A stretch of 64,000 bases of DNA from CAYUHK01 sp964475165 (GTDB lineage: Bacteria > Verrucomicrobiota > Kiritimatiellia > JAAZAB01), in NCBI GenBank assembly GCA_964475165.1, contig CAYYVN010000001.1, positions 144,339 through 208,338 on the forward strand, given 5' to 3'. Position numbers and translations under genes: made by a program. This document shows, in pieces, positions 17,642-26,635 of this stretch; position 1 is the stretch's first letter, and the number at the start of each line of letters is the position of its first letter. The notes below the pieces were generated by a model. The model worked only from the letters and a program-made list of their open reading frames with translations, did not search any database and had not been told where the DNA came from.

Positions 17642-19686
17642 TGAAAGTTGATCAAAATAAGCAGGCCACCGCAGCAGAATCGGCCGCGGCAGATTCCTAC
17701 GAGGTCGTAGACCCCAACGCTCCTTTCGAGAACGGCTTCACCTGGAAATGCGTGGCCGCTTTGTTGTTTGTAAGCATCTTCATGCTGCCGGTCTCTATTC
17801 TGCTGGGTTATACCACCGGTAGCGGGATCGGCTCGGCGGTGGACTGGATGGTGGTCATTGTTTTCTTGGAGCTTGCCAAGCGCGCTTTGGTGCGCATGAA
17901 AACCCAAGAGATCATGATGATCTATTGGATTGCCGCCGCCGGCTTGGGTAGCGGGTACGGCGTCTGGATTTGGAATCAGTATCTTATTCAATCGCCCCAA
18001 GCCGCCGGCATTCGTCACTGGATCCCCGCCTGGGTGGTGCCCAGCCCCGATCAATTCCCCGAGTTATTCGCGCAGCGCACATTTTTCCATCCAGCCTGGT
18101 TATTTCCTTTTTGGACCGGTTTGGTTGGCGCCGGGCTCGGCTTGGTCTATTCCTTTATGTCCGGCTATATTAAGTTTCGGATTTTCAGCGATATAGAAAA
18201 ACTGCCTTTTCCCCTGGCTAAGGTGCAGGCTTTTGGGGCCACCGCTCTGGCCGAAAGCTCGGCCGGCAAGGAGACCTGGCGTTGGCGGATGTTTTCGGCT
18301 GGCGCCATGATCGGCCTGGTTTGGGGTGCCATCAACACCGGTATACCCATCATCGGCGGGCTCTTCTGGTCGCCACCGCCCATGCTGATCAAGATTCCCT
18401 TTTGGGATTTTACGGATACCTTAACCAGCCTGGGCGTTTACGCCGTGCCCCTGGCGGTCACCATTAGTGTGGGCTCCTTTATGTCGGGCTGGATCCTGCC
18501 GTGGCGCCTGGTGCTGGGCTGGTTTTTTGGCAGTGTATGTACGGTGATTGCCTTCCCGATCTTATATCGCTACGGCATCTTGAAGCATTGGGAAACCGGG
18601 TTCGGCGCGCTGGCCACCGGTCTGGTGAACAGTATTGACTTCACCATTTCCTTTCAAGCCGGCAAGGGCCTGCTGGTGGCCTTGGTGGGCATTATCAGTA
18701 TATTGCAGATTGCCAAGACGCGGCGCTCCCAAGATCGGGAGCAGCGCCTCAAAGGCGGCGCGGCGGCTGCAGAAAAAATACGCGCATCTCATGCCCTGCC
18801 CAAAAACCGCGGTGATATACCCCTGTGGGCCGCTTTCCTGATCTGGTTGATCGCAGCATTATTGACGGTGTCTTTTACCTGGTGGCTCCTGAATCATAAA
18901 CTGCTGCCAGGCGAAATCGGCGTGGGATTGCCGGCCCTCCTTTTCTTCGCCTTCATCCTTTCGCCGCTCTTTCAATATGTCAATGGTCGCTTGGATGCCT
19001 ATATGGGATCGGGCGCGCTGACGCTGCCCTTTATGAATGAGGCCTGTATTTACCTGACGGGCGCCAAGGGCGCGCGCGTCTGGTTTGCGGGGCTGGGCCT
19101 GAACCTGGGTGGCGGTTCCGCCACGACTTTCAAGCATATGGAATTAACGCGCACGCGCTTCACCAGTTACTATAAAATGCATGTGGTTGTTCTGCTGGTT
19201 TTAACGGTGGTCGGCTTCTTCCAGTATGCCTTGATCTGGAAGATGGGGCCTATTCCCAGCGATATTTATCCTTACATTCAGCGCTATTGGCCTTTCACGC
19301 TTATCCAACAGATCATGTGGGTTAAAACCACCATCCCCGGTGAGGCGGGCATGGCCAATCTCCTGACTCTTTTCTTGCATCCTAATATTATCCTTGCCGG
19401 CTTTATCACCGGCGTGGTGCTGGTATCTCTGCTCCGTGTTTTTCGCATGCCCATGGTGTTTTTCTATGGGTTTGTGGTGGCCATGGGCGCGCCGAATATT
19501 TGCGACCGCCTCTTCTTGATTGCCGGCGCGCTCATGACCCGCTATCTGATGGCACCGCGTCTGGGTGAAGCCAAATGGCAAGCTTATGCTGCGCTCCTGA
19601 TAGCGGGTTTCGGTGCCGGCGGCGGCTTGGCCGGTTTGTTCTGCGTGGGTTTCTCGATGCTCTGGAAAGCGGCCACCGGCGGCTAG
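17638..19686 (+). CDS. OPT-family (oligopeptide/metal-chelate) transporter-like protein
   Basis: 682 residues with about 14 hydrophobic segments. The stretch IEKLPFPLAKVQAFGATALAE is the OPT/YSL signature region ('e.LpfP...a.a'), and GSFMSGWILPW and the C-terminal FMNEACIYLTGAKGARV region fit a transporter of this superfamily. OPT proteins import small peptides or metal chelates by proton symport. The start overlaps the stop of the giant FtsX fusion by four bases (ATGA), so the two are translationally coupled. Its 3' end overlaps the convergent dihydrouridine synthase gene by four bases. A role in taking up material processed or released by the FtsX machine is conceivable but only inferred. 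Confidence 0.75.
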   Translation: MMKVDQNKQATAAESAAADSYEVVDPNAPFENGFTWKCVAALLFVSIFMLPVSILLGYTTGSGIGSAVDWMVVIVFLELAKRALVRMKTQEIMMIYWIAAAGLGSGYGVWIWNQYLIQSPQAAGIRHWIPAWVVPSPDQFPELFAQRTFFHPAWLFPFWTGLVGAGLGLVYSFMSGYIKFRIFSDIEKLPFPLAKVQAFGATALAESSAGKETWRWRMFSAGAMIGLVWGAINTGIPIIGGLFWSPPPMLIKIPFWDFTDTLTSLGVYAVPLAVTISVGSFMSGWILPWRLVLGWFFGSVCTVIAFPILYRYGILKHWETGFGALATGLVNSIDFTISFQAGKGLLVALVGIISILQIAKTRRSQDREQRLKGGAAAAEKIRASHALPKNRGDIPLWAAFLIWLIAALLTVSFTWWLLNHKLLPGEIGVGLPALLFFAFILSPLFQYVNGRLDAYMGSGALTLPFMNEACIYLTGAKGARVWFAGLGLNLGGGSATTFKHMELTRTRFTSYYKMHVVVLLVLTVVGFFQYALIWKMGPIPSDIYPYIQRYWPFTLIQQIMWVKTTIPGEAGMANLLTLFLHPNIILAGFITGVVLVSLLRVFRMPMVFFYGFVVAMGAPNICDRLFLIAGALMTRYLMAPRLGEAKWQAYAALLIAGFGAGGGLAGLFCVGFSMLWKAATGG

Positions 19687-20696
19687 CGGCTGGCGGCCCT
19701 TGGTGGGACTAAGCTGGCTGCGCCGCTAAAAAATTCCTGGGCGGCCGTGCGCAGGGCCGTTAAATCTCGCGCCCTCTGCACCGCCTTGAAGAGACTATGC
19801 CCCCAGACGAAGTTGCGCGCATAATAGGTGGTAAAAATTTTCATCCGGATCAGGGCTTGGCGCGGTTGAAAATCTTCATAGGTATATTGGCATAAACGTT
19901 CCCAGATGGCGGCGTGATCCACCGCCCGCGCTTGATGCCATTGGGCAAAGATCCATGGCTGCACGACTGCCTGGCGACCGATCATCAAGCCCGCCGCTGC
20001 CGCAAAACAATCAGCGCGGGCTTGAACATAAGCTGGCCCGGTGATATCGCCATTGGCAATCAACGGCAGGCGACACTGGGCGGCCACCCATGGTAGCCAG
20101 GTGTGTCGCGCCGAACGCTTCAGCTTCTCATCCCGAAACCGCGGATGCAGAGTGAGCGCATCCACCCCGTGATCTTCCAGTAGCTGTAAGCGCTCACGCA
20201 GTTGCTCCGGCCAGCCGGGCTGGTTGTGGCCCAAGCGGATTTTTACGGTCAGCGGTCCGCTAAAACAACGGCGTATGGTCTGCAGGGTCTGCGCCAGGCG
20301 CACGCGATCTTCAAAGAGGAAGGCGCCGGCGCGCAAGGCCTTGATCGCCGGCGCCGGACAGGCGCAGTTGATATCCAGGCCGGCGGCGCCCCAGGCCGTC
20401 AGACGCTCGGCGATAGCCTCGAGGGGTTCAGAGCCATTAATCAGGATTTGATAAAACAGCTGACCCTCGTTCGGGCGCTTCTTGACATAAGGTGAGAGAG
20501 CGGGATCTTCCCGTAAGAGGGCTTTGGCTGAAAGCATTTCGGTGAATAAGGCTCCATAGCCGCCAAAATCCGCCAGTAGCCGCCGGAAAGCGCTGTGGGT
20601 GATCTCTGCCATCGGCGCGCAAAAGAGAGCCGGTGCGAAGGTGCTCCGGCCTATGGTCAGTGAGTGGTACATGGCAGGGCGGTTTCTGGGCGCCAT
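19683..20696 (-). CDS. dus: tRNA-dihydrouridine synthase
   Basis: 337 residues from ATG 20696; ATG 20672 (MYHSLTIG) is an alternative, and neither has a well-spaced ribosome-binding site. The flavoenzyme reduces uridines in tRNA D-loops. APMAEITHSAFRRL near residue 27 is the FMN-binding N-terminus, LDINCACPAPAIKA carries the catalytic Cys (C103, in the position of the usual GCP), VKIRLG is the FMN-phosphate strand, and ANGDI and GLMIGRQAVVQPWIF are the standard C-terminal FMN blocks. NCACP instead of N.GCP is slightly unusual. It follows the decarboxylase gene by 17 bases, last in a three-gene minus-strand run. Confidence 0.88.
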   Translation of the reverse strand: MAPRNRPAMYHSLTIGRSTFAPALFCAPMAEITHSAFRRLLADFGGYGALFTEMLSAKALLREDPALSPYVKKRPNEGQLFYQILINGSEPLEAIAERLTAWGAAGLDINCACPAPAIKALRAGAFLFEDRVRLAQTLQTIRRCFSGPLTVKIRLGHNQPGWPEQLRERLQLLEDHGVDALTLHPRFRDEKLKRSARHTWLPWVAAQCRLPLIANGDITGPAYVQARADCFAAAAGLMIGRQAVVQPWIFAQWHQARAVDHAAIWERLCQYTYEDFQPRQALIRMKIFTTYYARNFVWGHSLFKAVQRARDLTALRTAAQEFFSGAASLVPPRAASR

Positions 20697-20713
20697 TTCC
20701 TGTCCGCGGCGTT

Positions 20714-21856
20714 TCAGCGATTGATGTGCAGGGTCTTGGCGGGCGGGAAGCCATTGAAATAAGTGGAGGAAGCAATGCTATAAGCGCCGATATTGCGCGT
20801 GTAGAGCAGATCGCCAAGCTGCAGATTACCCGGCAGCATTTCGGCCATGGAGATCACATCCAGCGCATCACAGGTAGGGCCGAAGAGCGTGCAAAGCTGG
20901 GTGGCCCCCTTCTTGAAAGCCCGCGGATGATAATGGCAATGATCAAAGATGGTGCCGGAGAAAGTATGATAGACGCCATCATCCAGATAGTAGCACAGCT
21001 TGCCGTCACGCACGGCCTTGCCGATGATCTTGGAAACAGCCGTGCCGGCCGTGGCCACCATGAAGCGGCCCGGTTCAGCCAGGATTTGAATCTCGGGGGG
21101 GAAGAGCCGCTCGAGCTCGGCATTGATCTTGCGCGCTAAGTTACGAAAGGGCTGTACCTCTTCATCATAGGGCGCCGGAAAACCGCCGCCGATATCCAGT
21201 AGGAACATTTTGGTGTAGCCGCGCGCGCGGGCTTCCTGAAAGACATTGGCAGCCAGGTTGAGCGCTTGTACATAGTTATCGAAGTTGGTCGTTTGACTGC
21301 CCACATGGAAGCTCAAACCCTCCACCGTGAGCCCCGCCCGATCAGCTTCCAAAATCAGGTCCACGGCCACGCCCGATTCCGCTCCGAACTTGGAAGATAG
21401 CTCCACCATGGCCCCGGTATTGGGCACCTTGAGACGCAAGACCAACCCGGAATGGGGCGCATATTTTTTGATCTTTTTGATTTCTTCGGAGTTATCGTAG
21501 GTGACCAAGGCTTTGTAGCGATCGAGCTCGCGCAGGGTTTCGTTGGCTTTGATGGGATGGGCATAGATGATCTTATCCCAAATCCAATCCTGGCGTTGCG
21601 GCGCCGGCAGGTCTTTGATCAATTCATAGACAATCAAAAATTCCGGCATGGAGGCCACATCGAAACTGGCCCCGGCCTCATAGAGCGTTTTGACGATGGC
21701 TGGGTCGGGATTGGCCTTGACCGCGTAGTAGGCCTGCACGCGTGGCAGATATTTCTTGAAGGTGGCATAATTCTGGCGGATGACGGCATGATCCATCACG
21801 CAGAGCGGGGTGCCATGCTGCCGCGCCAGCTTTTGCAATAATTGTAAAGAAGCCAT
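20714..21856 (-). CDS. Ornithine/lysine decarboxylase, PLP fold III (eukaryotic ODC type)
   Basis: 380 residues from ATG 21856, with AAAAGG upstream; a longer frame exists but its first 33 residues run into the GH130 gene. The enzyme decarboxylates ornithine (or lysine) to a diamine for polyamine synthesis. The PLP lysine is K47 in YYAVKANP, the PLP-ring His is H184 in HVGSQ, DIGGGFP (221) binds the phosphate, EPGR is at 261, and FGPTCDALD has the C329-D330 pair that contacts substrate in ODC-type enzymes. Diaminopimelate decarboxylase is less likely because of the GPTCD block. It starts 10 bases after the GH130 gene. Confidence 0.88.
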   Translation of the reverse strand: MASLQLLQKLARQHGTPLCVMDHAVIRQNYATFKKYLPRVQAYYAVKANPDPAIVKTLYEAGASFDVASMPEFLIVYELIKDLPAPQRQDWIWDKIIYAHPIKANETLRELDRYKALVTYDNSEEIKKIKKYAPHSGLVLRLKVPNTGAMVELSSKFGAESGVAVDLILEADRAGLTVEGLSFHVGSQTTNFDNYVQALNLAANVFQEARARGYTKMFLLDIGGGFPAPYDEEVQPFRNLARKINAELERLFPPEIQILAEPGRFMVATAGTAVSKIIGKAVRDGKLCYYLDDGVYHTFSGTIFDHCHYHPRAFKKGATQLCTLFGPTCDALDVISMAEMLPGNLQLGDLLYTRNIGAYSIASSTYFNGFPPAKTLHINR

Positions 21857-21866
21857 TACGAGCCTT

Positions 21867-22811
21867 TTATAATGCTGGCCGGGAATCTTCGAGACAAAAG
21901 CGGACCAGATCGTTGATTTGGGCTGTGCCGACGCACATGACTTTATCCGAGCCACCCCAATAGATCTTCACTGTGCCATCCTCTTCCGGAATAGCGCCGC
22001 AAGTGAAGACTACATTATGCACATAGCCGATCATTTCCCATAAATCTTCCGGAGTCAGAATCCAGCGATTGCCCACGGCCACCACCCGCCGGGGATCTTC
22101 GGCATCATGCAGGGCGATGCCCAGGCGGTAGACGCGGCCCTCGGCCGTCGGGAAAACACCATGATAGATATTGATGTAATATTTATCGAAACGGAAGGGC
22201 GGCGCGCCCGGGCCGATATACTCGCCATCCCAGTGATAGGGCACCGGCCGGATGAGCTCCTTCCAGTTGCCCCAATGCACGAGATCGCTGGATTCCGCCG
22301 ACCAGATAGCGCGTGTGGTGCCGTCGGCGGTTACATTGGGGCGGAATAAAGCCAGGTATTTGCCTTTGAATTTTTCGGGAAAGAGCGCGCAGTTGCGAAA
22401 GCCCAAGGGCGTGATCATGGCCAGGCGCTCCACCGTTTGCCAATCCTCCGTGCGCGCCAGGCCGATCCGCACACCCAAGCCGGAATAACAGCTATAGGTG
22501 ATATAATAAACGCCATCCAGCAGGGTGACGCGCGGATCTTCCAGGCTTTTTTCGTAACGGGCATAGTCGCCCTCGGCGCAAGGCACCATGAAGGGCGTCG
22601 GGCGCGGATTGAAATTAAAACCATCCTGGCTTTCGGCCAAGCCCAGAATGGAAAGGCCCGTGGAGCGATGCGCCCGGAAGAGCATCAGGTATTTATCGCC
22701 CTGTTTGATGGCGGCGGCATTGTGCACAGTGTGCACCGGATAGGGGATCTGGGCTTTGGTTAAAATCGGGTTCTTGCTATAGCGTTGGATGGGTGCGTCT
22801 GTTTTAGTCAT
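21867..22811 (-). CDS. Glycoside phosphorylase/hydrolase of family GH130
   Basis: 314 residues from ATG 22811, preceded by GAGAG. The five-bladed propeller fold of GH130 is indicated by NPILTK at the start, VHNAAA (30-34), EDPRVT with the presumed general-acid Asp (D92), HWDGEYIGPGAPPF and the C-terminal IYWGGSDKVMCVG. Known members phosphorolyse beta-1,2- or beta-1,4-mannosides, releasing mannose 1-phosphate. The length is standard for bacterial members. It is the first gene of an apparent operon with the ornithine-decarboxylase-type gene and dus; the metabolic link among these is not obvious. Exact substrate cannot be read from sequence. Confidence 0.85.
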   Translation of the reverse strand: MTKTDAPIQRYSKNPILTKAQIPYPVHTVHNAAAIKQGDKYLMLFRAHRSTGLSILGLAESQDGFNFNPRPTPFMVPCAEGDYARYEKSLEDPRVTLLDGVYYITYSCYSGLGVRIGLARTEDWQTVERLAMITPLGFRNCALFPEKFKGKYLALFRPNVTADGTTRAIWSAESSDLVHWGNWKELIRPVPYHWDGEYIGPGAPPFRFDKYYINIYHGVFPTAEGRVYRLGIALHDAEDPRRVVAVGNRWILTPEDLWEMIGYVHNVVFTCGAIPEEDGTVKIYWGGSDKVMCVGTAQINDLVRFCLEDSRPAL

Positions 22812-23077
22812 GGCGCTCTCATTCTGGATGTTATTCTCTACAGGGCTCAATCGGCCGCTCGGCCGTCTATGGCTAGTCCGGGGCTCAATGTGTCGCATGC
22901 CGGCCTGGCTGTCAATATTTTTAATCAATTTAGCCAGGCCGCGCGGCTGATGATCCTTTGCGTCGACCATCCGGCTTAAGCGGTGGCCGGCCGGAGGAAT
23001 CGGTGCTTTTTGATCCGTCCCGCCGGCCCGGCCAAGCTGGCCGCCGCACCCAGGCAGGAGAACGCGCCCCGCAAGCC

Positions 23078-24550
23078 TTACGGCCCTTGATCGGCCGCCT
23101 GGCGCCAGCTGCCGCCCAATGCATGGAATAGTGCCGCGGTATCAGCCAAACGCGCGGCCTGAGCGGCAAGGCGCTCGCCTTCAGCCTGCCAGCAGCCGAT
23201 TTCCTCATCCAGCAAGGCCGTTTGGCTGAGTCCGCCCAGTTGCACCTGTTGCCGCGTAATTTCAGCCTTGGTTTGGGCATGCTGGGCCGCGGCTGTGCGC
23301 GCTGCTAGGACGCGGGCGTCCCGCTCCAGCGCCCCCATGACATCGGCCACCTCCTGCAGTCCGCGCAGGACCGTGTCGCGATAGGCGGCCGCTGCTTCAT
23401 CGCGGGCGGCTAGGGCGCCGCGTTTTCTGGCACGCAGCGCCCCACCATGGAATAGCGGTTGCATCAGGCCGGCTCCGATGCTCCAGACATTCGCCTTCTC
23501 CAGAATATCCGTGATATCCGTCTGTTGCATACCCAGGCTGCCGGTCAAGGTGATCTGCGGATATAGGTCTGCGGTTGCCACACCGAGACTCGCATTGGCC
23601 TGTTGCCAAAGCGCCTCCGCTGCTCGGATATCCGGTCGCTGACGGGCGATAGCCGAGGGCAGGCTAGTGGGAACTTCCTGCGGCAGGTGCAGAGCCTTCA
23701 AATCCAGGGAATCACTGAGGATTTCAGCCGGTTCGCGTCCCAAGTAGACCCCTAGTTGGCGTTGCAAGCGGGCCGCCAGATCTTCCATTGTTGGCAACGC
23801 CGCCTGAGCCTGCGCAAATGCGATGTGCTGTGCTTCAAGGTCTCGAGTGGAAAATCCTCCGGCCTCCATTCGCCGCGTGGCAATTTCCAGTTGCTGCTTC
23901 CGGCGGATAACCACTTCCCGGAGCATGTTCAATTGCTCCTCGGCTTCGGCCAGCCGAATGGAGGTCATGACGACATTGGCGGCCAGGGTCTGCCGTGCGG
24001 CAACCAACTCGTACGCCTTGCGGTCTACCTGGGCTTGCCGGGCTTCCAAGATCCGCCGGTTTCGTCCGAACAAGTCGAAGGCGTAAGATACATTCACCGA
24101 AGCGCTGAACAGGTTGAAGGGGTCTGGCGCCGGGATATTGGCAATGCCCATGGCGCTGGGGTTCACTTTCTGCCGCGTAGCGGAAAGCCCGGCATCCACG
24201 CTCGGATAGCGAACGCTTCCGGCTTGGGCATTGAATTCTTCCTGGGCCTGCTGCAGCCGGGCCATGGCCTGCGCGAGGGTGGGGCTGTTGGTCAAGGCAG
24301 CGTGCACTCGTGCATCGAGCGTTTTACACCGAAACTGTTCCCACCAGCGTGCGGGGATATCGAGATCCGCAGCCAAACGCTGGGTCGCCCCGTCGGGACC
24401 CGAGGCTGTAAACGTGCCGACCTCGGCGGCTGGCGCCCCCCAGTAATCATGCTGTGGAGCAGCGGGAGGCTGGAAATCCGGCCCGCTGGCGCATCCGACG
24501 AGGCTGATAGTCAGCGTGCCCAGGAATGCCTGCACGGCCTGTAATTTCAT
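23078..24550 (-). CDS. NodT-family outer-membrane efflux lipoprotein (TolC-like)
   Basis: 490 residues. A lipobox LVGC at residues 17-20 marks it as a lipoprotein. The mature part is the two-fold repeated helical hairpin of TolC/OprM: NSPTLAQAMARLQQAQ in the first half and RQRPDIRAAEALWQQANASLGVATADLYPQ in the second, the latter being the most conserved signature of the NodT/RND OMF family. It forms the outer-membrane exit duct. It starts 9 bases downstream of the ABC-2 permease gene, the last gene of the tetR-hlyD-ABC operon, giving that operon a full path to the outside. Confidence 0.93.
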   Translation of the reverse strand: MKLQAVQAFLGTLTISLVGCASGPDFQPPAAPQHDYWGAPAAEVGTFTASGPDGATQRLAADLDIPARWWEQFRCKTLDARVHAALTNSPTLAQAMARLQQAQEEFNAQAGSVRYPSVDAGLSATRQKVNPSAMGIANIPAPDPFNLFSASVNVSYAFDLFGRNRRILEARQAQVDRKAYELVAARQTLAANVVMTSIRLAEAEEQLNMLREVVIRRKQQLEIATRRMEAGGFSTRDLEAQHIAFAQAQAALPTMEDLAARLQRQLGVYLGREPAEILSDSLDLKALHLPQEVPTSLPSAIARQRPDIRAAEALWQQANASLGVATADLYPQITLTGSLGMQQTDITDILEKANVWSIGAGLMQPLFHGGALRARKRGALAARDEAAAAYRDTVLRGLQEVADVMGALERDARVLAARTAAAQHAQTKAEITRQQVQLGGLSQTALLDEEIGCWQAEGERLAAQAARLADTAALFHALGGSWRQAADQGP

Positions 24551-24559
24551 TGCATCCTC

Positions 24560-25702
24560 TCAATCCAATGTTTTGCGATAGCACTTCACCGCCACCGCCA
24601 TGATCACGGCTGTGAACAGCAGCAACGGCCACAGGTTCGGCCATAAATCCCAACCGCCAATGCCTTTCAGGAAGATCCCACGCACCAGGCGGATAAAATA
24701 TGTCAGCGGCAGCACATTGCCGATGCCCTGTGCCCAGCCCGGCATGCCCTGGAACGGAAACATGAAACCCGATAGCAGTATGTTCGGCAAAAAATAGAAA
24801 ACGCTCATCTGCATCGCTTGCAGTTGGTTCCTGGCAATGGATGATAGCGTGATGCCCACCGTCAGGTTAGCTGCCGCGAAGAGCAGCGTGGTCAGATACA
24901 GCATCGCTAGACTGCCCACGAAAGGCACCCGGAATACAAGGATCGCGAATAATAGAATCAGGGTGGCTTGCAGCAGCCCGACGAAGATATAGGGTAGGAT
25001 CTTTCCGGACATAACTTCGAATGGACGGACGGGCATCGCCAGCAGGTTCTCCATCGTGCCACGCTCGCGCTCGCGCGTTATAGCTAGGCCGGTCATCAAC
25101 ACCAGGGTCAGCGTCAGGATCACGCCCATCAGGCTCGGCACGATATTGTGCTGACTGTTCGCTTCAGGATTGAACATGCGATGCACTTGCACCTGAAAGG
25201 GCAGGTCACCGGGGGCCAGGAAGTCCAATGTGCCAGCGATGTTCTTACGCATGACAGCGCGGGCCATCTGCTCAACCGAGCCCAGCGCGGTGCCGGTCGC
25301 CACCGGGTCGGTGGCGTCAGCCTCGAGCAGTAAGGCCGGCTTCTCTCCGCGCAGCAGGGCGCGGGTGAAACCCACCGGGATATTCAGCACGAACATCACC
25401 TCGCCGCGCCGCAGGGCCGCGTGGGCGGCAGCTTCATCCGGCAGATCGCGCACGATCCGGAAATAGTCCGATTGCTCCATGGCCGAGATGAAGGAGCGCG
25501 TAAATTCACTATGATCGGCGGCCAGCACGGCGGTCGGCATGTGCTTGGGGTCCGAGTTGATGGCGTAACCAAAGAGTATCAATTGAATCAGGGGGATGCC
25601 GACCACCATGCCGAAGGTGAGGCGGTCGCGTTTGAGCTGAAGGAATTCCTTCAGCACCATCGCCCACCAGCGTGAGAAGGAGAACGATATAGGCCAAGTC
25701 AT
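24560..25702 (-). CDS. ABC-2-type drug/lipid exporter permease (YbhR/YhhJ-like)
   Basis: 380 residues. One N-terminal helix (~25-45) precedes a ~130-residue periplasmic loop, then five helices from about residue 185: the YbhS/YbhR/YhhJ architecture. GLAITRERERGTMENLLAMPVRPFE is the coupling 'E.G.....T..SP.....L' region and NILLSGFMFPFQGMP the conserved turn before the last helices. It is encoded 18 bases after its ATPase and 9 before the outer-membrane channel. The E. coli Ybh system has two such permeases; only one is here, so a homodimer is expected. Confidence 0.92.
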   Translation of the reverse strand: MTWPISFSFSRWWAMVLKEFLQLKRDRLTFGMVVGIPLIQLILFGYAINSDPKHMPTAVLAADHSEFTRSFISAMEQSDYFRIVRDLPDEAAAHAALRRGEVMFVLNIPVGFTRALLRGEKPALLLEADATDPVATGTALGSVEQMARAVMRKNIAGTLDFLAPGDLPFQVQVHRMFNPEANSQHNIVPSLMGVILTLTLVLMTGLAITRERERGTMENLLAMPVRPFEVMSGKILPYIFVGLLQATLILLFAILVFRVPFVGSLAMLYLTTLLFAAANLTVGITLSSIARNQLQAMQMSVFYFLPNILLSGFMFPFQGMPGWAQGIGNVLPLTYFIRLVRGIFLKGIGGWDLWPNLWPLLLFTAVIMAVAVKCYRKTLD

Positions 25703-25720
25703 GGAGGCCCCTCCGAGCGG

Positions 25721-26635
25721 TCAAAGCTTATCTATCATCAGGTTAATGAAAACATCTTCCAGGCCGGTTTCCGTTGGTTCCATGTGCCGCCCTGTGCCGG
25801 CCAGCGTCGCGCGCAGGGTTGTTTCCAGGGCCGCCGCGTTGCGCCCGCTCACATGCAAGGTCGCGCCGAACAGTACGGTCTGATCCACGCCGGGCCGTCC
25901 GCGCAACATCACCGACAGCCCCTCGAGGTTATCACCCTTGATGGCCCAAGTGCTCAGGCCTTGTGCAGCTGTCACTTCGCTTGCACTACCATAAGCCAGC
26001 AGTTCGCCAAAGGCGATGTAGCCCAGCTTGTGGCAACGTTCCGCTTCATCCATATAATGCGTGCTCACCAGAACGGAAATGCCCTTGGCTGCCAGATGGT
26101 GCAGTTCCTCCCAGAAATCCCGGCGGGCGGAAGGGTCCACTCCGGCTGTCGGCTCGTCCAACAACAGCAGTTTGGGCTGGTGCAGCATGCAGGCCGCCAG
26201 GGCCAGGCGTTGCTTCCATCCACCCGAAAGCGTTCCGGCCAGCTGTTCAGCGCGTGCGCTCAAGCCCAGTTTATCCAGCGCGTCGGCTACCATCTGGTGG
26301 CGGTTGGGTAGACCGTACATCCGCGCCACGAAGTCCAGATTTTCGCGGATGGTCAGATCGTCCCAATAGGAGAATTTCTGGGTCATATATCCGACCTGGC
26401 GCTTGATCTGCGCCCTCTCGCGCAGGATATCATAGCCCAGACAGGTCCCACTCCCTGCATCTGGCGTTAGCAGGCCGCAGACCATGCGAATGGTCGTGGT
26501 CTTACCGCTGCCATTCGGTCCCAGGAACCCGAATATCTCCCCGCGGCGCACCTGCAACGATACATTGCGGACAACATGTTTCTGGCCGAAACACTTGTTC
26601 AAGTTGCGAACATCTATAACGAGTTCGCGGTTCAT
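25721..26635 (-). CDS. ABC transporter ATP-binding protein (YbhF/CcmA-like)
   Basis: 304 residues from ATG 26635, which overlaps the hlyD stop by four bases (ATGA); longer reading frames upstream are inside hlyD. It has Walker A GPNGSGKTTTI, Q-loop (MTQKF), signature LSGGWKQRLALA, Walker B LLLLDEPTAGVD and switch STHYMDEAERC, followed by the C-terminal regulatory domain typical of ABC-2 exporters. It energises the permease at 24560. YbhF has two fused ATPase domains; this one has a single domain. Confidence 0.93.
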   Translation of the reverse strand: MNRELVIDVRNLNKCFGQKHVVRNVSLQVRRGEIFGFLGPNGSGKTTTIRMVCGLLTPDAGSGTCLGYDILRERAQIKRQVGYMTQKFSYWDDLTIRENLDFVARMYGLPNRHQMVADALDKLGLSARAEQLAGTLSGGWKQRLALAACMLHQPKLLLLDEPTAGVDPSARRDFWEELHHLAAKGISVLVSTHYMDEAERCHKLGYIAFGELLAYGSASEVTAAQGLSTWAIKGDNLEGLSVMLRGRPGVDQTVLFGATLHVSGRNAAALETTLRATLAGTGRHMEPTETGLEDVFINLMIDKL

